38,274 nt of DNA from IMG/VR virus record IMGVR_UViG_3300042988_001208, positions 1 through 38,274 of that record; one strand, given 5' to 3'. Both the position numbers and the translations under genes were made by a program. A model generated the notes under the pieces. The model was not told where the DNA came from. It did no database searches and was given only the letters and a program-made list of their open reading frames with translations. This document shows positions 8,938 through 15,559 of the stretch, piece by piece. Position 1 is the first letter of the stretch; each line of letters begins with the position of its first letter. The stretch comes from a virus.

Positions 8938-9917
8938 CGCGACTCCTCCGGTTCAATGAATGCCTCGATGGCGCGCTGTCGGGTCCAGGCGGTTCCGCCG
9001 AAGACCTTTTCTGCGTTGTTGTGGAGCACGCGCTCCGCGTGCGTGATGGCGTCGGTGTCCGGGGGCAGGATTCCAAGCCGCTGCCCGTAGATGATTTCCT
9101 GCGCGCACTTGTAGCAACTGCCGCAGCGCCCGGGGCGGATCGTCTCGGCGCCGAACTTGTTGACGTTGCCGGTATGCAGGTTTCCCTTGTACCGGGCCGG
9201 GGTCATGCAACTGCCGATCAGGTCCCACAACCCGAGTCCGTGCGGGGCGATCACCGCGTAGCTTTCGGCCTCGGAGCGGAGCACGCGGGTGTCGACCTCG
9301 ATTGCTCCGCGCGCCATCGCCTTGTATAGCCCGGCCGCGGCGTCCATGACCTCGATCCCGTCCGAAAACCCGGCCGAGTAAGTCAGGCGCCGGGCGTGGT
9401 CCCGGTATTGGGTGCCGAGGGCATATCGGGCAATGCCGTACCCCATGCCGTAATCCACCATCAACCCGAGGATGGTTGCGTTCTTTGCCGGGTTCTCGAT
9501 GTGCGGTTGCTTCGCCGGCTTGACCTTCAAGATGTGCAGCGCGCACCCGAGCGCGGTTGCAATGTCGATGGCGCGGTCCTTTTCGCCGGGATATGCCGGG
9601 TTGATGCCGGCGATGTAGAACAGGCTGATGGCCCGCCCGGCTGCCTGTTCCTTGAGCGCCGCGGCGAGGCTGTCTTTGCCGCCGGTGCAGGCGATCATCG
9701 AGTGAGTCGCCGTCGTCGGTGCGCCCTGGTCCTGGTCCGCGGCCTCGGTGGTGATCGCTCCCGCCGCTCCGGCACGCAATAGGCCCAACAGCGTCGCCGC
9801 CTCGCTCGGCAGTTTCGGGTCCGTCGCCGGGAGCGGGTCGGTTGCCGCGAAGTCGAACAGCGTTGCCGCCGCGCGGCCGATTGGCCCGGCCTGGTATCCG
9901 CGCAGGTCAATTCGCAT
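8934..9917 (-). CDS. PP-loop ATPase, QueC / PAPS-reductase-like
   Basis: This 327-residue protein has the PP-loop nucleotide-binding motif CTGGKDS at residues 77-83, the adenylating P-loop of QueC, DndC and PAPS-reductase relatives. Downstream come SAGFSDGIEVMDAA (181-194) and, near the C-terminus, four cysteines: C237, C265, C268 and C271, the last three in a CGSCYKC cluster. This resembles the zinc site of QueC, where the first cysteine is closer. The first 70 residues are an Ala/Pro-rich extension. The ATG at 9917 follows GGAG by 6 bases and overlaps the preceding gene by 11 bases. No other queuosine genes are visible, so a preQ0 pathway is not implied. A role in DNA base modification with the flanking methyltransferase halves is inference. 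Confidence 0.8.
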   Translation of the reverse strand: MRIDLRGYQAGPIGRAAATLFDFAATDPLPATDPKLPSEAATLLGLLRAGAAGAITTEAADQDQGAPTTATHSMIACTGGKDSLAAALKEQAAGRAISLFYIAGINPAYPGEKDRAIDIATALGCALHILKVKPAKQPHIENPAKNATILGLMVDYGMGYGIARYALGTQYRDHARRLTYSAGFSDGIEVMDAAAGLYKAMARGAIEVDTRVLRSEAESYAVIAPHGLGLWDLIGSCMTPARYKGNLHTGNVNKFGAETIRPGRCGSCYKCAQEIIYGQRLGILPPDTDAITHAERVLHNNAEKVFGGTAWTRQRAIEAFIEPEESR

Positions 9918-11403
9918 AATGCACTCCGACCGTCGGGGGTTGCTTGGTTTCCGGTGCCGGCTGTCGCGTCCGCGGCGTGACGGGCTTGTTCGCGCTCTCC
10001 TCCTCGCGCTCGCGCGCGAATGCGCTGGCGACCTCTCTTGATGGGAAAAACATCGCATCCCGGCCCTCGATAACATCGGCCCGCGCCTGGTCGAACTGCT
10101 CTTGCCCGAATAGATTGACCAGGCCGCCCCTCATGGCGTCGATCAGCATTGGCCCGCTGCCGGCCGCCCCCTTGCAGAACGACGTCGGAAGCTGTGCCTT
10201 ATCGTGCATCACCAGCTTTCCGGTGCTGTTGAAGATGAACGGGTATAGCTGGCACGACGCGGGCTTGTCTTCCGCCGACAACGAACACCCATGGTCGCCT
10301 AGGTGCTCGCATACGTTGCCCGGGTATGCCTTCGCCGGCCAGGTGGTTTTGTGCCGGCAGCAAACACCGCCGCACCCGCCCGGCTCGATGATGTGCGATA
10401 CGGTGCAGTTGAACTTTTTGACGGCCCACGCGGCGGACATTTCAATCGGCGCCGGCTTTTCGTCGCCGCTGGTCGCGCTTTCCTCGATCTCTTTCCAGTT
10501 CTTTCGGTTTGCCGCGACTTGCTCCGCGCGCAGGTCGATGCCGGTATAGCTGTACCCGAGCAGGCCCGCCACCACGCCGCGAACGCTGCCGCCGGCAAAT
10601 GGATCCAGGATCGCGCCGCCCGGGGGTGCGAACCACCGATATGAAATCTCCGCCAGCACGGGGTCGAATACCGAATCGCCGGCGAGGGTTATTTCGTCGG
10701 GGTATGTCTCGGCGAACTCCGCCCAGGTGTAGGTCCGGCCATCCTTTTGCTCGAGTTCGCGCTTCCGGTCCAGCACGTCGGGCGGTTGCGCGCTGATGCT
10801 GTAGGTCATGCCGGCCTTGCCCTTGTCGCCGTCCTGGCCGCGGCCTAGCTCGCTGCGGATGCCCACGGATAGCCAAAGACGCTTGCGGTCCGCCCAATAG
10901 CCCTGGCGGGCGTCGAGCACGCTGAACGGCGGGATGATGAACTGCTCGGTGAGGCTGGATCGGATGGACGCCTGCTCCGCCCCCTTCGCGCCGGGGTCTT
11001 GCCCGCGGAGGCTGTCGAGGAAGTGGCCGAGGTTCGTGTTCTCGACCTCGATGCCGGCGAGCAGCGCAATCAGCGCGTCGTCGTCTTGATACGCGAGCCC
11101 GGTGATCGGGTCGAGCGACGCCAGGGCGATGCGTTCCTCGCGCTCTGTAAGCTCCACGTAAGTCACGGGAACCTCCGCCTCCTCGCGGCGGATTGCCAAC
11201 TCGACCCGGGCGTGCCCGTCGATCATGTGCCCGGTGGTCCGGTTCACGATGACCTGCTGTATCCAGCCTATCTCGGTCAGCGCGCCTTCGAGGGCGTCGA
11301 GTTGCGACTTGGGGTGCCGTCGGAAGTTGAACGGGTTTGCGAGGAGTTGGGTCGGGTCTTCGATCCCGTGCCCTGCGATGCGATTGCGGAATTGTTGTTC
11401 CAT
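9907..11403 (-). CDS. ParB-like / methyltransferase N-half fused to YkgJ-like Cys-rich domain
   Basis: This 498-residue protein has three parts. Residues about 10-130 form a ParB/sulfiredoxin-like domain with the DGHAR motif (62-66). Residues 155-305 form the AdoMet-binding half of a DNA methyltransferase: PPFSVLDARQGYW, then motif I ILDPFAGGS (265-273), then YTGIDLR. There is no DPPY or CPPY motif, which is in the separate gene at 8305-8937. Residues 330-455 hold a cysteine cluster (C333, C344, C348, C349, C365, C373, C384, C410) with the GGVCC ... CSL ... SCQLYPF layout of YkgJ-type zinc/iron-chelating domains. The C-terminus is a disordered Pro/Thr/Glu tail. It is the first gene after a sigma70-like promoter with an embedded operator. 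A weak AGGG precedes the ATG. Confidence 0.82.
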   Translation of the reverse strand: MEQQFRNRIAGHGIEDPTQLLANPFNFRRHPKSQLDALEGALTEIGWIQQVIVNRTTGHMIDGHARVELAIRREEAEVPVTYVELTEREERIALASLDPITGLAYQDDDALIALLAGIEVENTNLGHFLDSLRGQDPGAKGAEQASIRSSLTEQFIIPPFSVLDARQGYWADRKRLWLSVGIRSELGRGQDGDKGKAGMTYSISAQPPDVLDRKRELEQKDGRTYTWAEFAETYPDEITLAGDSVFDPVLAEISYRWFAPPGGAILDPFAGGSVRGVVAGLLGYSYTGIDLRAEQVAANRKNWKEIEESATSGDEKPAPIEMSAAWAVKKFNCTVSHIIEPGGCGGVCCRHKTTWPAKAYPGNVCEHLGDHGCSLSAEDKPASCQLYPFIFNSTGKLVMHDKAQLPTSFCKGAAGSGPMLIDAMRGGLVNLFGQEQFDQARADVIEGRDAMFFPSREVASAFAREREEESANKPVTPRTRQPAPETKQPPTVGVHYAN

Positions 11404-11436
11404 GCCCGGCGGCCCTGGTGGTGGTGTTGCGCCGAT

Positions 11437-11465
11437 CTTTTACATTACCGGCGGGATCATGTCAA
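11437..11465 (-). promoter_or_regulatory. Leftward sigma70-type promoter of the modification/packaging operon
   Basis: On the minus strand a perfect TTGACA (11465-11460) is separated by 17 bases from TAAAAG (11442-11437). The predicted transcript starts near 11430 and reaches the ATG at 11403 after a leader of about 27 bases. It would drive the ParB/methyltransferase genes, terminase, portal and beyond. Confidence 0.65.
11444..11460 (-). promoter_or_regulatory. Operator-like element O1 in the leftward promoter spacer
   Basis: Read on the minus strand it is ATGATCCCGCCGGTAAT, matching the ATTATCT-N3-CGGTWAT consensus of the other sites at 5 of 7 and 7 of 7 positions. It fills the -10/-35 spacer, so binding here would block the promoter. 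Confidence 0.45.
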
Positions 11466-11525
11466 TGCCTTCCGGGTAATAAACACACCTATTGAGGGCA
11501 ATAAAAACAATCTAATGCACAGGGG

Positions 11526-11554
11526 TTGCGTTATTATCTCTGCGGTAATACATT
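11526..11554 (+). promoter_or_regulatory. Rightward promoter candidate for the 11.6-13.8 kb operon
   Basis: TTGCGT (11526-11531) and TACATT (11549-11554) are 17 bases apart. The predicted start near 11561 lies downstream of the ATG at 11515. The element overlaps operator O2. The match to consensus is moderate. Confidence 0.4.
11533..11549 (+). promoter_or_regulatory. Operator-like element O2
   Basis: ATTATCTCTGCGGTAAT, a full match to ATTATCT-N3-CGGTWAT. It lies between the -35 and -10 of the rightward promoter candidate. The outer bases form a partial dyad (ATTAYC...GRTAAT). Confidence 0.6.
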
Positions 11555-11579
11555 GCGGTCATACGCTGCGGTTGCAGCC
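11541..11579 (+). repeat. Three tandem 13-bp direct repeats (TGCGGT-N7)
   Basis: TGCGGT occurs at 11541, 11554 and 11567, exactly 13 bases apart. The first two units extend the match (TGCGGTAATAC, TGCGGTCATAC). The first overlaps operator O2. It could be a regulator-binding array or part of the mRNA leader. Confidence 0.5.
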
Positions 11580-11598
11580 AACCACCGAGGAGTCCGAA

Positions 11599-11874
11599 AT
11601 TCCCAAAACCTACACCGCCGATGAACTCTTTGCCCTGGCGAAAGAATGGGACCGCCGCGCTAATGCTGCCGCGGCCCGCGAGTGGGCTGAGTCCTGCCGC
11701 CAACAAGCGGACCGCTGCATTGCCGCCGGCAACGCGATGCTCCGCGGTGCATCCCGCTTCTATGCAATGCCCAAGGCCGAGCTTCGCGCCTTCATCGACG
11801 GTTGCCATGCGTCGCGCCAGTTCGACGCAACTTTCGAGCGCGCCTGCTTGGTTTTCAACAACCGTTTTCGCTAG
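11599..11874 (+). CDS. Small helical phage protein with probable ATT start (91 aa)
   Basis: The product begins (M)PKTYTADELFALAKEWDRR, continues with Ala-, Arg- and Cys-rich helices (EWAESCRQQADRCIAAGNAM) and ends ACLVFNNRFR. I do not recognise a family. A GAGGAG sits before an ATT codon at 11599, in the same leader context as the next two genes, both of which have ATG at that place. The only in-frame upstream ATG (11515) has no good Shine-Dalgarno and lies upstream of the predicted transcript start. It is the first gene of the rightward operon, and its stop is followed within 3 bases by the ribosome binding site of the next gene. Confidence 0.6.
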   Translation: MPKTYTADELFALAKEWDRRANAAAAREWAESCRQQADRCIAAGNAMLRGASRFYAMPKAELRAFIDGCHASRQFDATFERACLVFNNRFR

Positions 11875-11884
11875 GAGCCCTGAA

Positions 11885-12190
11885 ATGCCCACGACCTACT
11901 ACGTCACCCTCTCTGCGCCGTTCCTGGATTGCGGCGACTCCTCGCAGTTCGTCTGCGAACTCGCCGACCTCAACGGTGCAACCGCGCTGGCTGCCATCGA
12001 GCAGCACGACGCCGACCTCGCCGGCCTGCCGGTTGAGGAGGCCGCCGGCTTCACGCTGCTGTCGTTCGTTGTTTCCGGGAACGAGGCGGTTGCCGTGGTC
12101 CGGACCGAAGGACTTGGCCCGCGCGCCGAGGACAACTGCCTTTGCACCGCTCACTTTTCTACCCAAGGAGTCCTGAAATGCCCAAGCTGA
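11885..12190 (+). CDS. Uncharacterised phage protein, 101 aa
   Basis: The ATG follows TAGGAGCCCTGAA, a clear ribosome binding site. The product starts MPTTYYVTLSAPFLD and is acidic with alternating strands and helices (CELADLNGATALAAIEQHD), suggesting a small alpha/beta domain. The C-terminal dozen residues are encoded by the ribosome binding region of the next gene, which it overlaps by 13 bases. It has no membrane segment and no family I recognise. Confidence 0.7.
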   Translation: MPTTYYVTLSAPFLDCGDSSQFVCELADLNGATALAAIEQHDADLAGLPVEEAAGFTLLSFVVSGNEAVAVVRTEGLGPRAEDNCLCTAHFSTQGVLKCPS

Positions 12191-12483
12191 ACCTGTCCCT
12201 TGTCCAAGGCAACAACCTTTGCATGGTCGAAACCTCGACCGGCGTCCGCGTTGCCCAGGTCTTCGTGTCCGACGAAATCCCCGCTCCGGCGGAGGTCGCT
12301 GCGCTGTTTGCCGCGGCTCCGGCCCTCCTGTCCGGCATGGAGTCGATTCATGCCTGGTGCTATCCGGAGGCCGAAACGATGCCGGCGGACGCGCTCGCTC
12401 GCTGCGAGTGGTATGCGCGCCGGCTTTCCCTGATTGCCAACGCGGCCACGTCCGCCATCGCTGCGGCTCGGGGTGCGGCATGA
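12178..12483 (+). CDS. Uncharacterised phage protein, 101 aa
   Basis: The ATG follows AAGGAGTCCTGAA. The product begins MPKLNLSLVQGNNLCMVET, with a beta-rich first half and a helical, Ala-rich second half (LARCEWYARRLSLIANAATS). It has no recognisable domain. Its stop overlaps the next ATG (ATGA), so the downstream gene is probably coupled. The two preceding genes share nearly the same leader sequence, which suggests duplicated translation-initiation modules. Confidence 0.7.
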   Translation: MPKLNLSLVQGNNLCMVETSTGVRVAQVFVSDEIPAPAEVAALFAAAPALLSGMESIHAWCYPEAETMPADALARCEWYARRLSLIANAATSAIAAARGAA

Positions 12484-12674
12484 AGCCCGCGGCATACCCG
12501 GTGCCCGGCGTGATGCTCACCGCGCTCCGTGACCGGTTCGGCCATGCGGCCCTGCAACGGATGATTTCGGCCGAGGTCGTCGCGCACCCCCGCGGCATCA
12601 TGCGCATGCAGGCGGTCGCCAACTTGTGGGACCGGCATATCGTTGCCGCGCCCTCCGTCGAAAGGAGCGCGTGA
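12480..12674 (+). CDS. Small uncharacterised protein, 64 aa
   Basis: This 64-residue basic protein (MKPAAYPVPGVMLTALRDRF ... AVANLWDRHIVAAP) starts in an ATGA overlap with the gene before and ends one base into the next start. It is predicted to be mostly helical. Evidence for it is its tight packing and maintained frame; the function is unknown. Confidence 0.6.
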   Translation: MKPAAYPVPGVMLTALRDRFGHAALQRMISAEVVAHPRGIMRMQAVANLWDRHIVAAPSVERSA

Positions 12675-12964
12675 TGCCTTCGTTCGAGGTTAACTTCGAA
12701 GTGTTCTGTGCCAAGTGCGGCGCCGGCATCTGTAACCTTGCCGACGGCCGCAACTCCCGTGGTCGGGGCGAGCCGCAGGTAACGGTCGCCCCCTGCGAAA
12801 ATTGCCTCGATGCGGCGCGCTCGGAAGGCGCCGACGAAAAGGAGAGTGAAAAGGACGCCGAAATCGCCGCGCTCGAAGACTCTCACGCCGACGAAGTGCG
12901 TGCTTTGTCCGATACCATCGACGCGCTGCGGATCGAGCTTGCTGATGCGAGGGCTTTGGCATGA
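12674..12964 (+). CDS. Zinc-ribbon plus coiled-coil small protein, 96 aa
   Basis: The N-terminus has two cysteine pairs, CAKCGAGIC and CENC (about residues 12-45), laid out like a zinc ribbon. From about residue 48 it is a highly charged helix (SEKDAEIAALEDSHADEVRA) ending in heptad-like DTIDALRIELADARALA. The ATG overlaps the previous stop by one base, with AAAGGAG upstream. It is probably a zinc-stabilised dimeric accessory protein. The function is unknown. Confidence 0.65.
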   Translation: MPSFEVNFEVFCAKCGAGICNLADGRNSRGRGEPQVTVAPCENCLDAARSEGADEKESEKDAEIAALEDSHADEVRALSDTIDALRIELADARALA

Positions 12965-13782
12965 CCGCCGCCCTGGTGAAGTCCGTCTCCATCGACAACC
13001 TGCTCAACCAGCGCGCGGCCGTTCTCGACCGCCTGGCCGCGGTCAGGGTCGCCCTCCTCGAAATCGACGCTCTCGCTGCCGCCATCGAAGCCGAGGCGCC
13101 GCGGCGGTCGTTCTACTGGTCCGCCTCGGGTGCCCTGGTCAATTCCCGGGGCGACGCCTACAAGCTCCGCATCACCAGCGACGATGGCATTGCCGCCGCC
13201 ACGGTTGAGTTCGACCGCATGGCCTGGCGCCACCTGATGCACGCCTCGGGGCTCCGCTCGCTTATGGACGCGACCGCCCGCGAGAAGTGGGAAAAGTCTC
13301 TCGACGGCGGCGACTTCCCGCCGCTCACCCGCGAGAACATCGAGGCCACATTCGCTCGCCTGTACGACGCCCGGGGCGATATGTTCGAGCGCGGGGTGAT
13401 CGAGGTCTTCCGCCGGCTGTCCTGGTGCTACAAGACCAACCTGCCGCACAAGTTCGGCAAGCGCATCATCTTGACCGGCATCACTGGCACCTACGGCAAC
13501 CGCTCTTGCGACTACCTCGACGACCTGGTTCGCGTGCTCCATGTGCTCGACGGCAAGCCGGAGCCGGATCATCGGCAGGGCACTTATGCCGTGCTCTCCG
13601 CGGCCGGGCTCACGTACCAGGACCGCCGGGGCGTCGCCGAAACCGAGTATTACTCGATCCGCACGTTCAAGAACTTCTCCGGCCATGTCACGTTCAAGCG
13701 GCTCGACCTGATCGAGCAAATGAACCGGATCATCGCCCGGCACTACCCGGGCGCGCTGCCGCCGCCGACGCGCTCCGCCTAG
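12961..13782 (+). CDS. DUF4942 family protein (273 aa)
   Basis: This 273-residue protein matches what I know of DUF4942, a family found in phages, plasmids and accessory regions without a firmly assigned activity. Signature stretches are WRHLMHASGLRSLMDATARE, ENIEATFARLYDARGDMFER and GVIEVFRRLSWCYKTN. A coiled coil occupies residues about 5-45. The start overlaps the previous gene (ATGA). It is the last gene of the rightward operon, and its TAG shares the four bases CTAG with the stop of the opposing DUF1643 gene, leaving no room for a terminator. Confidence 0.82.
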   Translation: MTAALVKSVSIDNLLNQRAAVLDRLAAVRVALLEIDALAAAIEAEAPRRSFYWSASGALVNSRGDAYKLRITSDDGIAAATVEFDRMAWRHLMHASGLRSLMDATAREKWEKSLDGGDFPPLTRENIEATFARLYDARGDMFERGVIEVFRRLSWCYKTNLPHKFGKRIILTGITGTYGNRSCDYLDDLVRVLHVLDGKPEPDHRQGTYAVLSAAGLTYQDRRGVAETEYYSIRTFKNFSGHVTFKRLDLIEQMNRIIARHYPGALPPPTRSA

Positions 13783-14345
13783 TCGAGTCCCTCGCCCAGG
13801 CAGTTCGGGCAACCATAGGCGTCGTCGGTTTCCATTTCGTACCCGCAGCGCGGGCAGGCCGGCGCCTGGGGCTCGAACGGCACGGGCTTGAGGTATTTTG
13901 GCAGGTAGAGCGGGTGACACGGCTGCCCGTTCCGCGTGATGCGCAGGCTGTGCAACCCTGGGATCATCTTCACCATTTCGGCGGCCCGGCCGCGGTGCGC
14001 TCCGTGCTCGCCCCATCCGGCGACTATCAACCCGGCGCCCGCGGCGACCCGCTTGATGTGCGCGTCGTTGTCGGCGCCGACCGGGTCCGCCTGGGCTTTC
14101 ATGTATCGCGGGTCCGTTGCCCGGAACGCGAAAATGTTCGTCATGCAGAAGGCGCCGAATCCCCAGGCTTTTGCGTAGGCGATGCAGCGGCGCACGGTCG
14201 GGTCGTCTTGCACTTCGTCGGCGGTGCTCGGGTTGAGGCAAATGAACTGGCAATACCCGTCGCCGCCGATCCACTCGCGCCATAGGGTGTAACGATAGGC
14301 CCGGCTGAGCGAGAACGTCGCCACGGGCTCATTTGGCCTGGTCAC
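13779..14345 (-). CDS. DUF1643 family protein with C-terminal zinc ribbon (188 aa)
   Basis: The product resembles DUF1643: FICLNPSTADEVQDDPTVRR, RCIAYAKAWGFGAFCMTNIF, then AGAGLIVAGWGEHGAHRGRA and GQPCHPLYLPKYLKP. The family is common in phages and has no established biochemical role. An additional CPRCGYEM ... CPNC zinc ribbon sits at the C-terminus. I chose the GTG at 14345 because GAGGAA precedes it and it starts 2 bases after the stop of the gene before. A longer frame upstream would overlap that gene. It is the last gene of the leftward early operon. Confidence 0.82.
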   Translation of the reverse strand: MTRPNEPVATFSLSRAYRYTLWREWIGGDGYCQFICLNPSTADEVQDDPTVRRCIAYAKAWGFGAFCMTNIFAFRATDPRYMKAQADPVGADNDAHIKRVAAGAGLIVAGWGEHGAHRGRAAEMVKMIPGLHSLRITRNGQPCHPLYLPKYLKPVPFEPQAPACPRCGYEMETDDAYGCPNCLGEGLD

Positions 14346-14347
14346 GG

Positions 14348-14617
14348 TCAATTCCTCACCGCTCTGCCGATTGCCTGCGTGCCTGGTGGCGTCGGAATCT
14401 TCATGGTCGATATCACGTTGTTTTCGCACGCCGGGCTCGCTGCTCGGTGGTCGTCATAAACGGCGCCCGCCGCCCGGTATAACCAGGCGCCGACTGGCTC
14501 AATCACGCTGCGCTCCTCGACGACGACGGGCCGGTCGACGATCTTGCACTCGCCGCACGTATAGAGCACCTCGATGGTCGGCTTGTCGCCTGGGGTGGCG
14601 GCGCCGGTCGCGCTCAT
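14348..14617 (-). CDS. Uncharacterised early protein, 89 aa
   Basis: The ATG overlaps the previous stop (ATGA). The product has a Cys pair in YTCGECKIVDRPVVVEER and later EPVGAWLYRAAGAVYDDH, with no membrane segment. The single CxxC plus a distant cysteine (ACENN) might bind metal. No family is recognised. It lies between a coiled-coil gene and DUF1643 in the early operon. Confidence 0.65.
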   Translation of the reverse strand: MSATGAATPGDKPTIEVLYTCGECKIVDRPVVVEERSVIEPVGAWLYRAAGAVYDDHRAASPACENNVISTMKIPTPPGTQAIGRAVRN

Positions 14618-15237
14618 GACCTCGCCTTTGCGATGGCGGCGTCCAGCTTGGCGCAGGCGTCCCGCATTTCAACGATTCGCGGCTGAGTGAAATAGTCTTC
14701 GAGCGGCATTCGGTTTAGCGTCAAAACACTCCGCGCCGTCTCGGCTGCCGCCAGCAGGTCGTTGCGCTGCTGAATCAATGGTTCGGTGATCTTCCGCAAG
14801 GCTGTATCGTCATGGGGGAGGGCGAATGCCTTTTCTAGTTCGTGATGCGTAGTGTCTGTGTGCTGCATTCTTGGATCATTGAGGCAGCTATGTATTCCCT
14901 CCCGCAACTGCTGAATGTGCCGGTCTTTGGCGGCGAGTTCACCGAACATAGCTTCCTGTGTAGTCCGGTAGTCTCGGCAGACGCCGTTGAGCCTTTCGTT
15001 TTCCGCTGTCATGGCGGCGAGTTGTTCCTTCATCTCCTCGTCCTCGGAATCCGCAAAGGCTTGTGCAATAGCCAATTCATGGCGCAGGGCTTCGACTTCG
15101 CAATCCTTGCAATCATCGTGAGGCGAGTCTTTGTGATGCGGGCAGTTCGGCTCGGTCGCGCTCTCGCCGCGGGCCTGGCGGCGAAGTTCCTCGTTGCGCT
15201 CGGCGCAGATCGACTCATAGTCTTCCATGTCGCTCAT
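14614..15237 (-). CDS. Coiled-coil early protein, 207 aa
   Basis: The N-terminus contains a His/Cys cluster (PNCPHHKDSPHDDCKDCEVE) that could bind zinc. It is followed by a long acidic coiled coil (EALRHELAIAQAF, EDEEMKEQLAAMTAENERLN). The C-terminal half is helical (LIQQRNDLLAAAETARSVL). The start overlaps the previous stop by 4 bases, with GGAGGAG just upstream. It begins immediately beyond the attC-like site A. Base composition is less GC-rich than its neighbours, suggesting later acquisition. The function is unknown. Confidence 0.72.
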   Translation of the reverse strand: MSDMEDYESICAERNEELRRQARGESATEPNCPHHKDSPHDDCKDCEVEALRHELAIAQAFADSEDEEMKEQLAAMTAENERLNGVCRDYRTTQEAMFGELAAKDRHIQQLREGIHSCLNDPRMQHTDTTHHELEKAFALPHDDTALRKITEPLIQQRNDLLAAAETARSVLTLNRMPLEDYFTQPRIVEMRDACAKLDAAIAKARS

Positions 15238-15533
15238 TTCTCGCTCCTCCTCTCCGCCTGCCCAACGGTGCCATGCAGGGGACCGCTTTGCGACCCCTGA
15301 TGTTCGGTGTTAGCCGTCAGGTGCGCGTCCAGCTTGTCTCGATCAACAAAGCACTGTTTCCGGAAACGATAGTGTTCGTCCTTCCCGATAATTCCGAGTT
15401 TGGCCATCAACCAAGCCTCATCGGACATATGTAGCTCGATCAACGCCCCGAGTCGTGCGCTTTCCCTGTCTCTAGCCGCCTTTGCGTCTTCGATGGCTAC
15501 CCCGCGCAACATTCGCAAAATCCAGTTTCTCAT
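15234..15533 (-). CDS. Cassette-borne small protein, 99 aa
   Basis: The product starts MRNWILRMLRGVAIEDAKAA and is strongly helical and charged (LGALIELHMSDEAWLMAKLG, then EHYRFRKQCFVDRDKLDAHL). Its last 30 or so residues (TANTEHQGSQSG onward) are encoded by the attC-like site A and the bases beyond it, so the reading frame runs through the recombination site into flanking DNA. The ATG at 15533 has AGGTG 6 bases upstream; a GTG at 15542 is the alternative. The function is unknown. The gene lies almost exactly between two attC-like repeats. Confidence 0.65.
   Translation of the reverse strand: MRNWILRMLRGVAIEDAKAARDRESARLGALIELHMSDEAWLMAKLGIIGKDEHYRFRKQCFVDRDKLDAHLTANTEHQGSQSGPLHGTVGQAERRSEK
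15260..15315. repeat. attC-like site A
   Basis: This 56-bp imperfect palindrome is bounded by GCCCAAC (15260) and GTTAGCC (15309), with an inner stem CAGGGG/CCCCTG and a short loop. This is the layout of integron attC sites (outer R boxes, inner L boxes, unpaired spacers). The right-hand 7-mer is the exact inverse of the left-hand 7-mer of site B, as expected at the two ends of one cassette. Confidence 0.6.
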
Positions 15534-15559
15534 CTTCTTCACCTTTCCTTTCAGCTTAC

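Noticed and set aside
11515-11598. ATG at 11515 as the start of the first rightward gene
   Set aside because: No good ribosome site; it would translate through the promoter and operator region, and it lies upstream of the predicted transcript start.
12883-14283. Long minus-strand open frame of 466 codons across DUF4942 and DUF1643
   Set aside because: It spans two real genes on opposite strands, with an Arg/Ala-rich product lacking domain signals.
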